Assembly (NCBI RefSeq): GCF_963676685.1
Contig: NC_092354.1
Coordinates: 68,684,178 to 68,748,177, forward strand
DNA length: 64,000 nucleotides
Origin: Mytilus edulis
Lineage: Eukaryota; Mollusca; Bivalvia; Mytilida; Mytilidae
Direction: 5' to 3'
Part shown: positions 1 through 9,560 of the stretch, in pieces
Numbering within the stretch: the stretch's first letter is position 1
Layout: every line of letters begins with the position of its first letter
Position numbers and translations under genes: made by a program
The notes under the pieces: model-generated
Told to the model about the DNA's origin: nothing
What the model saw: the letters and a program-made list of their open reading frames with translations, nothing else
Database searches by the model: none

Positions 1-76
1 TATTTCAACCTGGTTTCCGACTGTGATATACATCTACAAGTCAATACCACATTCTAGTGCATGCATCACTTACAAT

Positions 77-170
77 GTATGATGATATCCTTGATAGAGG
101 ATTACTGCTCACTAGGAAAGTCGAGGATTTTACATTATTACTCATGAAATCAAGGATTGTACAAATTCAT
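77..170 (+). pseudogene. Short remnant of a retroelement RT-ORF C-terminus
   Basis: One frame reads through a block resembling the conserved tail (DILDRGLLLTRK) found downstream of the reverse transcriptase in some Penelope-like elements. About 30 codons are visible and no neighbouring block supports it. The family match is from memory and weak. Confidence 0.3.
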
Positions 171-184
171 TGAACCATATACTT

Positions 185-436
185 CATGCCTTATATATCA
201 TGTACTGTAGTACGCCGCTAGATTAAAACTGACGAGGAAAGGTAACACACGGCCAGCGAAAGCTCTTTTATTGAGAGCCCAGGTGGTCGTGCGGTCTAGC
301 GGGACGGCTGAAGTGCAGGTGATTTGGTGTCACGATATCACAGTAGCATGGGTTCGAATCCCGGCGAGGGAAGAACCAAAAATTTGCGAAAGCAAATTTA
401 CAGATCTAACATTGTTGGGTTGATGTTTAGACGAGT
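185..436 (+). mobile_element. tRNA-derived SINE, copy 1
   Basis: From 279 on there is a tRNA-like segment with an A-box-like stretch (GGTCGTGCGGTCTAGCGG) and a clear B box (GGTTCGAATCCCGGCGAGGG). A unique body follows and then a TA-repeat tail. The head from 185 is shared with the copies at 2913 and 6009. A real tRNA gene is excluded because no acceptor stem closes and the same unit recurs six times with its non-tRNA body. Confidence 0.75.

Positions 437-437
<1 letters not shown>

Positions 438-471
<34 letters not shown>
438..471. repeat. (TA)n microsatellite forming the SINE tail
   Basis: Uninterrupted TA dinucleotides directly follow the SINE body, as at the other copies of this SINE. Confidence 0.9.
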
Positions 472-474
<3 letters not shown>

Positions 475-529
475 TCTGAAAGATTGTGTAACAATACCGA
501 TAAATAAATGGAAAACAAAACACTAAAAA

Positions 530-740
530 GTGTTGAATATCATTGCACAAAGATGGAAAAACTGAACAGATGATATAAATTATACAATACTTGCAAATAT
601 TTCGGCTCAACAAATGGCCTTCTTCGGTGACAAAAGTTTTAACAATAATGAGATATAATGTATAAGGTGTAAACATAGATCACTAATAATACAGGTAAGT
701 TTTGGTCGATTGATTTTGTAAATTTAATTATTTCTTTCTA
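530..740 (-). repeat. Inverted 3' terminal region (pLTR) of the Penelope-like element
   Basis: The reverse complement of about 594-715 matches 2385-2515 with only scattered differences, including the motif GAAGAAGGCCATTTGTTGAG followed by CCGAAATATTT. Penelope-like elements often carry partial copies of themselves in inverted orientation at one end. The two arms here bracket the RT/GIY-YIG coding region. Confidence 0.8.
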
Positions 741-905
741 TTGATTCCATCTGGATGGAAGACACCCAGTGTTTTTATCCAAAACCTCTCCCGATTTTCT
801 CTTTGCCTATTTTTCCATGTACAATCCTGTTCGATCACAAGGATCTTCATGTGATCAAAATCTTTCAGATTGTGATCTGGTAACCTGAAATGTTGGCTGA
901 CAGGA
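741..905 (-). pseudogene. Inverted 3' fragment of a PLE GIY-YIG endonuclease ORF
   Basis: Read on the minus strand this encodes the last ~55 residues of the same endonuclease domain found intact at the 3' end of the plus-strand ORF (PVSQHFR, MKILVIEQ, RERFWIKTL blocks). The junction with the plus-strand element is near 905, where homology flips strand. It is a truncated copy with no RT part. Confidence 0.8.
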
Positions 906-906
906 A

Positions 907-2283
907 TATACGACTCTTGTTTCCATGGATGTCACCTCCCTCTGCACTAATATTCCACATGCAGATGGCATCGATGCATGTAAAGAAGTTTGGAATTCCA
1001 GACCAGTGAAATATCTACCTACCGAATGCCTGGTCAAAATGCTCACGCTGGTACTTAAGAAAAACAACTTCACTTTTGATGGAGATCATTATTTGCAAGT
1101 AAATGGAACTGCCATGGGCACCAAAATGGCTCCGTCATATGCCAACATATTTATGGGCAAATTAGAGAAACAACTCCTTGAAACTTCCATCGAAAAACCG
1201 CTTTCCTGGTTTAGATTTATAGATGATGTGGATATGAAATGGAATAAAAGCGACGAGGATTTAGATACTTTTATCACTCATGCCAACAACATACATCCTA
1301 GTATCAAATTTACTCATGAGAAGTCTAAATCCAAAATCGCCTTCCTCGATACTTCAAGTTAGCTCACAGAGGGCATCATATCTACAGATTTATATTCTAA
1401 ACCCAGTGACACTCATCAATATTTGTCCCCTAAAAGTTGCCATCCTGCCCATCTTACCAAGAGCATTCCATACAGTCAGGCACTTAGAGTCAAGCGAATA
1501 TGTTCCAACACAGAAACAACTAAAAGACAACTACGTCAACTTGAAACTCGCTTGAAGAAAAGGGGCTACAAACACAGAAATATAAAAAAAAGCTTTCAGA
1601 AAGCGGAATCAATTCCCAGGAGTGAACTATTGGAATACAAAGTTAAAAAGAAAAATAAAAGGACTCCATGTGTTCTTACTTACCACCCATCTCTCAAAAA
1701 CAGCTTTGGTGTCATTCGTGAGCATTGGAAATCAGTTGAAAAGAATTCCAAACTATCCAAGATTTTTCCCGAGCCTCCAATGATAGCTTTTAGGCAACCT
1801 AGTAGTCTGCGGAACCTGCTGGTGCGGGCTGAAGTGTCTGATAATAGAAGTACTTCTGGAGAATGTCGTTCGTGTGAAGAAAAACGCTGCAAATGCTGCC
1901 TACAGATGCAGCATTCATCAACATTTCACAGTAAGGCAACCAAAAACAACTATAAGATATTTTGCAATGTTACCTGCAAAAGTATGAATGTTATTTACAT
2001 ACTAGAATGTTCGGTTTGTGGCCTCCAATATGTTGGTGAGTCGAAGCAGCCTTTCCACAAACGCCTCAATGGCCATAGGAGTGATATCTCTAAGAAGCCA
2101 CTTCTCCCAGTTTCTCAGCACTTCAGACAGTCGGGTCACAAACCTGATGACTTTAACCGCATGAAAATTCTAGTGATTGAACAGAATATTCACTGGAGTG
2201 ATGCCCAGCGACAGGTTCGGGAAAGCTTTTGGATAAAGGAACTTAATGTACATCATCCAAACGGCATCAATAAGAAATACTAG
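907..2283 (+). pseudogene. Penelope-like retroelement RT + GIY-YIG endonuclease (5'-truncated, one in-frame stop)
   Basis: The protein is a reverse transcriptase fused to a C-terminal GIY-YIG nuclease, the diagnostic Penelope-like architecture. RT motif A ([13 protein letters not shown]) begins about six codons in; motif B ([14 protein letters not shown]) and motif C (FRFIDD) follow. The GIY-YIG domain near the end has VIYILECSVCGLQYVGES, then the RLNGH block. The RT fingers upstream of motif A are absent because the inverted copy starts there. A single TAG at 1360-1362 interrupts the frame just after FLDTSS; coding similarity continues in the same frame to the TAG at 2281-2283. The one stop and otherwise open frame suggest a fairly young but dead copy. 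Confidence 0.88.
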
Positions 2284-2520
2284 CGTTTTTGTTTTTTCAC
2301 TCATTTTTATTGTTAATATACACAGTCACGTATATTGATTTATAGTGTTTTGTTTATATTATGATATTCAGGCTTTTGGATTAAAATCAATCGACCAAAA
2401 CTTACCTGTATTATTACTGATCTATTTTTACACCTTATACATTATGTATCAGTATTGTTAAAACTTGTGACACTTGAAGAAGGCCATTTGTTGAGCCGAA
2501 ATATTTGTCAGCACGATTTA
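2284..2520 (+). repeat. 3' terminal region (pLTR) of the Penelope-like element
   Basis: Non-coding sequence after the endonuclease stop, matching the inverted left arm (594-715) in reverse complement. It ends near the GCCGAAATATTTG motif before an AT-rich stretch. Confidence 0.75.
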
Positions 2521-2578
2521 ATAACAACATTTTCGTATTATAACATCTTATATCAGTACCGTTGTGCAAATCTTTAGA

Positions 2579-2581
<3 letters not shown>

Positions 2582-2664
<83 letters not shown>
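2582..2664. repeat. (TA)n microsatellite, ~80 bp
   Basis: Nearly perfect TA dinucleotide run with one break near 2653. The flanking 2665-2835 is plain AT-rich sequence in which I see nothing. Confidence 0.95.
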
Positions 2665-2835
2665 GTTTACATTTGGAGTTTTTAAAAAGATATTAGATAT
2701 GCAAAAACAAAAAACATTCGAAATAATGTACTGACACTGATTAAATTATAAACACTAGATTAAATAATGTGTAATATTGTATATGCTTAATTATAAATAA
2801 TAGATAATTTAATGTGTAATGCTTTAAATATATAT

Positions 2836-3165
2836 TTCTGTGACTGCATCCTACATTAATTTGTAAGATCCTCTACGATAGATAATTCAGCTGAACTGTA
2901 ATATTCCATTTTCATGCCTTATATATCATGTACTGTGTTACGACGCTAGAAAAAAAACTGACGAGGAAATGTAACACCCGACCACCGAAAGGCGGATTTT
3001 TGTCGAGTCTAGGTGGTCGATAGGTCTAGCATAGTGCATAGTGAAAGGCGATTTGGTGCCACGATATCTCAGTAGCATAAGTTCGAATCCCGGAGAGGAA
3101 GAACAAAAAATTGCTTCCACAAATTTACTGATCTAAAAATTTTGAGCTGTTATTTAGACAAATAA
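2836..3165 (+). mobile_element. tRNA-derived SINE, copy 2 (diverged)
   Basis: Shares the ~80-bp head with the copy at 5933 (TTCTGTGACTGCATC...), then the diverged A-box-like part and a B box (GTTCGAATCCCGG near 3082). It ends at a TA run near 3166. The A-box region carries several substitutions, so it is older than copies 1 and 4. Confidence 0.7.
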
Positions 3166-3181
3166 TATATATATATATACG

Positions 3182-3676
3182 TATATAAATGTCTAAGAAT
3201 ATAACTTAAACACGCTAATTAATACATTAAAAAGTTCTTTTAGATTTTAAGTAGAAATACGCAATATTTCGCTAAACAAATTAGCTTCATCAGGCGTGTG
3301 CATCTCTCAAGGTGAAATCGGATGCATGACAAAAAATATTTGTGTAGCTTAATCTATACAAGATTTGAGGAAAAGTGTAACATATATATTGATGTTGCAT
3401 AAAATATGTTTGTAGAAACAACTACATAGAGTTGGAATAAAAGTTTAACACATGTATAGATGTTCGATTAATTGTATGATTTCAGGATAATTATGGTTTT
3501 GATTTTTTTTCGTCTATAAATATTTTTGTCATGCATCCGATTTCACCTTGAGAGACGCACATGCCTGATGAAGTTAATTTGTTTAGCGAAATATTGCGTA
3601 TTTCTATTTAAAATCTAAAAGAACTTTTTAATGTATTAATTAGCGTGTTTAAGTCATATTCTTAGACATTTATATA
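3182..3676. mobile_element. Foldback element with ~155-bp inverted arms (PLE pLTR-like)
   Basis: The arms 3182-3340 and 3521-3676 are reverse complements of each other with few differences, separated by about 180 bp. Each arm contains the block CCTGATGAAG...TTTAGCGAAATATT, similar in layout to the GAAGAAGGCC...GCCGAAATATT block at the Penelope-like termini. It may be a solo inverted terminal pair of another PLE family. No coding sequence lies between the arms. Confidence 0.65.
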
Positions 3677-4160
3677 ATTTTAATTCAGTAAATGTATCAG
3701 TTTATTTACACAAACTGATCCACGCTTAAATAGATTGAATGTTAATTGTTGATATTTTTAGACATTGTATATATATATATATATTCAATTTTATTTGGCA
3801 ATCGCCAATGGCAGTCAGCAGGGTTAAAGAACATCAGTTGTTCGACTTGTTAGTCAAATGCGTTTTGTTTAATTTTTGGTCTTTTGGAAAATATTGTTTG
3901 TGCTGTTTTTAGACCCTTCTACAACGAAATTTGTTTTTACATGCACACGTATAAAAATTGCGGTTTTTATCCAACGCAATCATAGGTTTGAACGTAGTTA
4001 TCAATTTACACTGTTTATATTTTTTCGTTTGGGCTTGTATCATATTTTTTCCTTCGGTTTATATGATCCGTTCATCCTATATTGACTCTTAAAATTCAAG
4101 AGTCTATCTAAAAATGAGGGTACTTTTTATATGGCCTTCCAAATACCATTTCGATTTCTA

Positions 4161-4204
4161 ACATCACTGAAGAGTCATTTATTGTCGAAATCCGGATCTG
4201 GTGT
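4161..4204 (+). ncRNA. Hammerhead ribozyme motif, family 2, unit 1
   Basis: Core CTGAAGA at 4167-4173, GAAA at 4187-4190, cleavage triplet ATC at 4196-4198. Stem I ACATCA/TGGTGT is complete (6 bp). Stem II has one U-U mismatch (GTCA/TGTC). Stem III is 2 bp with loop CCGG. Confidence 0.7.
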
Positions 4205-4707
4205 ACTAAAAAAATATTTACACCGTATGTTCGTGGCATAACATCGTGGCCACAAGTAATTTTTGTTTCTGTTTAGTATTAAATTTATATTAAGATCCAT
4301 TTTGTAACATCTTGTGATCAATTTTATTTGGCAATCGCCAATGGCAGTCAGCAGGGTTAAAGAACATCAGTTGTTCGACCTGTTAGTCAAATGCGTTTTG
4401 TTTAAATATACTTTTTCACTTTTTTGGTCTTTTGGAAAAAGTTGTTTGTGCTGTTTTTAGACCCTTCTACAACGAAATTTGTTTTACATGCACACGTATA
4501 AAAATTGCGGTTTTTATCCAACACAATCATAGGTTTGAACGTAGTTTTCAATTTAGACTCGTTTATATTTTTTCGTTTGGGCTTGTATCATATTTTCCCT
4601 CCGGTTTATATGATCCGTTCATCCTATATTGACTCTTAAAATGCAGGAGTCTATCTAAAAATGAGGGTACTTTTTATATGGCCTTCCAAATAACGTTTCG
4701 ATTTCTA

Positions 4708-4751
4708 ACATCACTGAAGAGACATTTATTGTCGAAATCCGGATCTGGTGT
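4708..4751 (+). ncRNA. Hammerhead ribozyme motif, family 2, unit 2 (fully paired)
   Basis: Stem I ACATCA (4708-4713) pairs with TGGTGT (4746-4751), 6 bp. Core CTGAAGA at 4714-4720. Stem II GACA/TGTC, 4 bp with a 5-nt loop. GAAA at 4734-4737. Stem III AU/AU with loop CCGG. Cleavage triplet ATC at 4743-4745. All conserved hammerhead core bases (CUGANGA, GAAA, NUH) are present and every helix pairs, so this is the best-formed candidate in the window. Such short stem III forms are known to cut mainly as dimers. Confidence 0.8.
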
Positions 4752-5292
4752 ACTGAAAAAATATTTACACCGTATGTGTGTGGCATAACATCGTGGCTAC
4801 AAGTTATTTTTTTTTCTGTTCAGTATTAAATTTATATTAAGATCCATTTTGTTACATCTTGTGGTGATAAATATTTTTAGCAATCGCCAATGGCAGTCAG
4901 CAGGGTTAAAGAACATCAGTTGTTCGACCTGTTAGTCAAATGCGTTTTGTTTAAATATACTTTTTCACTTTTTTGGTCTTTTGGAAAATGTTGTTTGTGC
5001 TGTTTTTAGACCCTTCTACAACGAAATTTGTTTCACATGCACACGTATAAAAATTGCGGTTTTTATCCAACGCCATCATAGGTTTGAACGTAGTTTTCAA
5101 TTTAGACTCGTTTATATTTTTTCGTTTGGGCTTGTATCATATTTGCCCTCCGGTTTATATGATCCGTTCATCCTTTATAATTAAAATTCAAGAGTCTATC
5201 TAAAAATGAGGGTACTTTTCTAAAAATGAGGGTACTTTTCTGAAAATGAGGGTACTTTTTATATGGCCTTCCAAATACCTTTTCGATTTCTA

Positions 5293-5336
5293 ACATGACT
5301 GAAGAGACATTTATTGTCGAAATCCGGATCTGGTGT
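5293..5336 (+). ncRNA. Hammerhead ribozyme motif, family 2, unit 3
   Basis: Core CTGAAGA at 5299-5305, stem II GACA/TGTC intact, GAAA at 5319-5322, triplet ATC at 5328-5330. Stem I has one mismatch (C to G at 5297). Confidence 0.7.
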
Positions 5337-5708
5337 ACTAAAAAAATATTTACACCGTATGTTCGTGGCATAACATCGTGGCCACAAGTTATTTTTTTTT
5401 TCTGTTTAGTATTAAATTTATATTAAGATCCATTTTGTTACATCTTGTGATCAATTTTATATGGCAATCGCCAATGGCAGTCAGCAGGGTTAAAGAACAT
5501 CAGTTGTTCGACCTGTTAGTCAAATGCGTTTTGTTTAAATATACTTTTTCACTTTTTTTGGTCTTTTGGAAAATGTTGTTTGTGCTGTTCTTAGACCCTT
5601 CTACAACGAAATTTGTTTTACATGCACACGTATAAAAATTGCGGTTTTTATCCAATGCAATCATAGGTTTGAACGTAGTTTTCAATTTAGACTCGTATAG
5701 ATATATAT

Positions 5709-5844
5709 ACAACTCGTCTAAACATCAACCCAACAATGTTAGATCTGTAAATTTGCTCTCGCAAATTTTTTTGTTCTTCCCTCGCTGGAATTCGAACCCA
5801 TGCTACTGAGATATCGTGACACCAAATCGCCTGCACTGTAGCCG
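5709..5844 (-). mobile_element. tRNA-derived SINE, copy 3 (minus, truncated)
   Basis: Reverse complement of the SINE body and tRNA-like part: B box near 5790-5803, body to 5709. It breaks off inside the A-box region at a TA run (5845-5868). It abuts the last 545-bp unit through a short TA run. Confidence 0.7.
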
Positions 5845-5932
5845 TATATATATATATATATATATATATCCGATGGATACATCTGTTGTAGGGTTGTCAC
5901 TGACTCAGAGGTACTTATGAATATAATTATTT

Positions 5933-6263
5933 TCTGTGACTGTATCTTTCATTAATTTGTAGGATCCTTTACTATAGATAATTTAGCTGATCTGTAACAA
6001 TAACATCTTCATGCCTTATATATCATGTACTGCAGTACGCCGCTAGATTAAAACTGACGTGGAAAGGTAACACATGCCCACCGAAAGCTCTTTTATTGAG
6101 AGCCCAGGTGGTCGTGTGGTCTAGCGGGACGGCTGCAGTGCAGGCGATTTGGTGTCACGATATCACAGTAGCATGGGTTCGAATCCCGGCGAGGGAAGAA
6201 CCAAAAATTTGTGAAAGCAAATTTACAGATCTAACATTGTTGTGTTGATGTTTAGACGAGTGG
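5933..6263 (+). mobile_element. tRNA-derived SINE, copy 4 (most complete)
   Basis: Complete head, A-box-like segment (GGTCGTGTGGTCTAGCGG), B box (GGTTCGAATCCCGG near 6177) and body, ending in a TA run at 6264-6286. Almost identical to copy 1 from 6010 onward. Confidence 0.78.
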
Positions 6264-6373
6264 TATATATATATATATATATATATACGTCTGAGTCAGT
6301 GACAACTCTACTACAGATTTATCCACCGGATCACCAGCAATGATGGTGATACATGGCTGTGTACATTATGTAT

Positions 6374-6471
6374 GTACAACTCGTCTAAACATCAACCTAA
6401 CAATGTTAGATCTGTAAATTTGCTTTCGCAAATTTTTTGTTCTTCCCTCGCCGGGATTCGAACCCATGCTA
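6374..6471 (-). mobile_element. tRNA-derived SINE, copy 5 (minus, truncated)
   Basis: Reverse complement of the SINE body up to the B box, then cut at a short ATATAT stretch where a diverged 545-bp unit begins. Confidence 0.65.
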
Positions 6472-6479
6472 TATATAAA

Positions 6480-6984
6480 TATACAGCGAAATTTGTCTTA
6501 CATGCACACGTATAAAAATTACAGTTTTTATCCAACGCAATCATAAGTTTGAACGTTGTTTTCAATTTAGACTTGTTTATACTTATTTCGTTTGGACTTG
6601 TATTATATTTTCCCTCCGGTTTATATAATCCGTTCATCAACATTAATTGTCGAAATTCGGATAGGGTGTAATAATTTTCAGCACCTCATGTTTGTGGTTT
6701 ACCATCTTTGCCACAAGTTTATTGTTTTCTGTTTGGTATTAAAGTAATATAAAGATCCATTTTTACATCTTGTGATCAATTTATTTGGCAATCTTCAATG
6801 GCAGTCCGAAGGGTTTAAGAACATCAGTTGTTTAACCTGTTAGTCAAATGCGTTTTGTTAAAATATATTTTTTCACTCTTTTGGTCTTTTGGAAAAAGTT
6901 GTGGTTGCTGTATTTAGACCCCTCTACAACAAAATTTGTTACATGCAAATGTATAAAAATTGCGGTTTTTATCCACTGCAATCA
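6480..6984 (+). repeat. Diverged copy of the ~545-bp retrozyme-like unit
   Basis: Matches the middle and end of the unit (GAAATTTGTCTTACATGCAC from 6489) and the start of a next unit (GGCAATCTTCAATGGCAGTC at 6786). The hammerhead near 6640-6670 has lost the CTGAAGA core and is not functional. Confidence 0.65.
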
Positions 6985-7063
6985 GAACCCATGCTACTGA
7001 GATATCGTGACACCAAATCGCCTGCACTGTAACCGGCGTGCTAGACCACACGACCACCTGGGC
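6985..7063 (-). mobile_element. tRNA-derived SINE, copy 6 (minus, fragment)
   Basis: Only the tRNA-like part (B-box edge to A box) remains, ending in a TA run at 7064-7076. Confidence 0.6.
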
Positions 7064-7223
7064 TTTATATATATATACTTCAAATCAAAATCTGCGTCCA
7101 CAATAGTAGAATTATAAATGAAATTAAATTTAAAAAAGCTCTTAAAGTTCTTTAATTTTTTACATTTTTTCTCCAACCGGTTTCACATCTTTGTGATAAT
7201 CATGGATGATTGTATAAATGTAA

Positions 7224-8784
7224 GGCCGTGTTCACACTAAACGCCGTGTAGAGTAAATATGTTTACAATTAGTTTAGTGTAGTGTACCCCGGTTTCACAT
7301 TACATTTGTTCACATCTATACACCGTGTTTAGCTACCTGTACATAAGATATGTTCCCACTTGTAAATTATATGTCATTTAAATGTTCATTACGTAGAACT
7401 AAATTCAAAATATTTGGACAATTTTTCTAGCGATAAGGGAACAACCATTCGACTTCAAAATGGGGGTGGGGATGGGGGGGGGGGGGGGGGTTGGAATGGA
7501 AATATTCCAATCCCCAATTTGATAAAATAAAAATGGTCATACAGATGATAAAAAAAATATTATGAATCAAGAGTTCCCCCATACATTAAAGTGTTAAATA
7601 TTGAGAAAAAAAAGAATTTGATCACCAGCATCGAAAAAAAGGAATAAAAACGTACGCGCGAAAAAAATCTGACTCAGATAAAAAAAAATAACCCTCCCCC
7701 TTTTTTAAGTTAAGTGGTTGCTACTTTATAAAAGCCATTTTTATAATTTGTAGTAGTTTGAATATACTAGAGATGTCTCGATTACGCATTAGAAAACGTT
7801 AGCTGCAGCAGCGTGCTTACAGCCGAAAAAAAAGGATTGAGATATTAGGGATCACTACTTTTCTATCATTTCTGTTCGTTTCAAATGGTATTTCTTCTCC
7901 AAGGAGTATTTAGTAAAGGAATAGGGTAACGTTTTTTTTTTATTTATTTTAAGTGTTATTTAACGGATCTGATATACTAGACAAACATATCATTTACCTC
8001 ACACTTTTTTTAGTCATGTATTTATGCGTGAATCGTTGTTTGAGTAAAGACCAGTGGCGAATATTTCTGTGTACGTCAAGTTGATTCGGGAAGACCTTTT
8101 CAAATGAATTAGGCAGCAACTATTTACTTCATTTTTTGTGGAGGAGAGGGGGAGCGGAGGACGGGGGACGTGAGCTATTGATTTTTTTCAGGACAGATTT
8201 TGTTGACAAGTCAAAATCAATTTTAGCATTATAAATAGTGGCAGCTGAGGGTGAAACAAACAAATTTTTTTTCAGGGCCAAAAACTGGAAACATTTTTTG
8301 TTTCCAAAACAAAATCCAAAGCTCACCACCCCACCCCCTTGCCTTTATGTTTTATACTCAACAATAATAATAGCCTCCCCCCGAAAATCAATTGGTAGCT
8401 GCCTTATGGGTTCGGTAATGATGCTGCTTTGAGTCTTGATCAGGGGTTAATGAAGTACGTTATTTAAAAAATAACAAAAAAAACTGTAAAATTTAGACAA
8501 CAATTTCTGTAAAGAACTATACTAATAATTATCAAAAATATCAATTTTACTCAAAAATAGTTTCCTCCTTAAATATATACACGGTAAAACTAATGTCCTA
8601 AATGCCTAGTTTTGTGTACACTTAACCTACACAAGGCCTACATTGACTATCGACTGTGTGTAGATAAAACATCATTTAAACTACATGTAAACATTGAGTT
8701 TTATCAATGGGAACGCAATTGTGTTTAGTTTACGTGTGAGTTACACTAACACAACACCGATTTTAGGTCAATGTGAACACGGCC
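7224..8784. mobile_element. Non-autonomous PIF/Harbinger-like element (1.56 kb)
   Basis: Terminal inverted repeats GGCCGTGTTCACA are flanked by the 3-bp duplication TAA (7221-7223 and 8785-8787). A TAA/TTA 3-bp duplication with termini starting GG is typical of PIF/Harbinger. No transposase-like reading frame is present; internal ORFs are under 70 codons. A G-rich run (about 7465-7492) lies inside. Confidence 0.65.
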
Positions 8785-8787
8785 TAA

Positions 8788-9024
8788 GATGCAGTCACAG
8801 AAATAATTATATATAACATTTCACATTATTTATTTATTGTTACAGTACATTATTTCGAATGTGTTCTTTGTTTTTGTACATCTTAAGACTTTTTAGGAGC
8901 TCAATATGCAATTTGAGATGATGACGCTTGGTAACATTTTTTCTAAAATTTTCGAATTGTATATATATATATGACAAACATTAACATTTTGTGCTTGTGC
9001 AATAACTATACCCCTTAAGACATA
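8788..9024. other. AT-rich spacer, nothing recognised
   Basis: No ORF, repeat boundary or RNA motif that I can support, apart from a short TA run near 8961. Confidence 0.4.
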
Positions 9025-9168
9025 ACCTGGATTTTTGTGAACGTATCTTTAACAAATTAGCTAACAAATTGTGCAACAAGGTCTAACAGTAACTGCCTAT
9101 TGTTTTCTTTCTTTGTGGAATTTGTAAAAGTATAGTCGTATTGTATGAAAATTAAACATGATTTTTAA

Positions 9169-9560
9169 GGATGTTTGCTCCTCTATTTTTTGAATTTTTG
9201 CCAGATTTTCGGAATCCTCTGGTTTTTAACCATGTATTAACATAAAAAAAATTTGGCCTACTAACCCCCACTTTCCTTTTCACATTTTTATTACATACAG
9301 TTTAAAAAGCCATATTTCAAAATCTTATGAAATCATTGTTATTTTTTCATAGTTTTTTACACAAAAAAGGTGCCAATGTTAAATGTAAGAAAAATCTAGA
9401 GAGAATTATTTCCCGCCTAATTTTCAATGGCTTATATCTCGAAAACAAGCACACGGACCCACCATTTTTTTCTGCTTTTTTAGTTTCTTTATTTATATAC
9501 TATCAATTTGTAACAGTCTTTTAAAAAGCTTGTTATTTTTAAATAGAGTAGCAAACATCC
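9169..9560. mobile_element. 392-bp MITE with TTAA target duplication (piggyBac-type)
   Basis: Present only in the first tandem unit. TTAA flanks both ends (9165-9168 and 9561-9564). The other three units keep the empty site ATTTTTAATTAG with a single TTAA. Termini are inverted: GGATGTTTGCTCCTCTATTT at the left versus the reverse complement of AAATAGAGTAGCAAACATCC at the right, with one mismatch. The TTAA duplication points to a piggyBac-type transposase in trans. Confidence 0.85.

Larger units (their letters stand above)
3785..5693 (+). repeat. Tandem array of ~533-584-bp units carrying hammerhead motifs (retrozyme family 2)
   Basis: The block GGCAATCGCC recurs at 3797, 4330, 4879 and 5463, giving three full units and a partial fourth. 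The third unit is longer because a GAGGGTACTTTT segment is triplicated near 5208-5250. Small ORFs of 66-69 codons recur in step with the unit and are by-products. Each full unit contains a hammerhead-ribozyme motif. Tandem units of a few hundred bp with one type I hammerhead each is the genomic form of retrozymes. Confidence 0.8.

Noticed and set aside
225-275. Hammerhead ribozyme at CTGACGAGG...CGAAAG in the SINE head
   Set aside because: Core-like strings are present, but stems I and II do not pair and no NUH triplet follows stem III in the copies at 225, 2957 or 6054.
279-380. A tRNA gene (clear B box, A-box-like segment)
   Set aside because: No acceptor-stem pairing and no clean anticodon arm; repeated six times with a shared non-tRNA body, so it is a SINE.
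4432-5184. Family of small conserved proteins (66-69 codons)
   Set aside because: Identical reading frames come from the tandem ~545-bp units; a diverged copy at 6480 does not keep the frame.
7465-7492. Regulatory G-quadruplex
   Set aside because: A simple G-run inside a transposon with no nearby gene start; kept only as a note.
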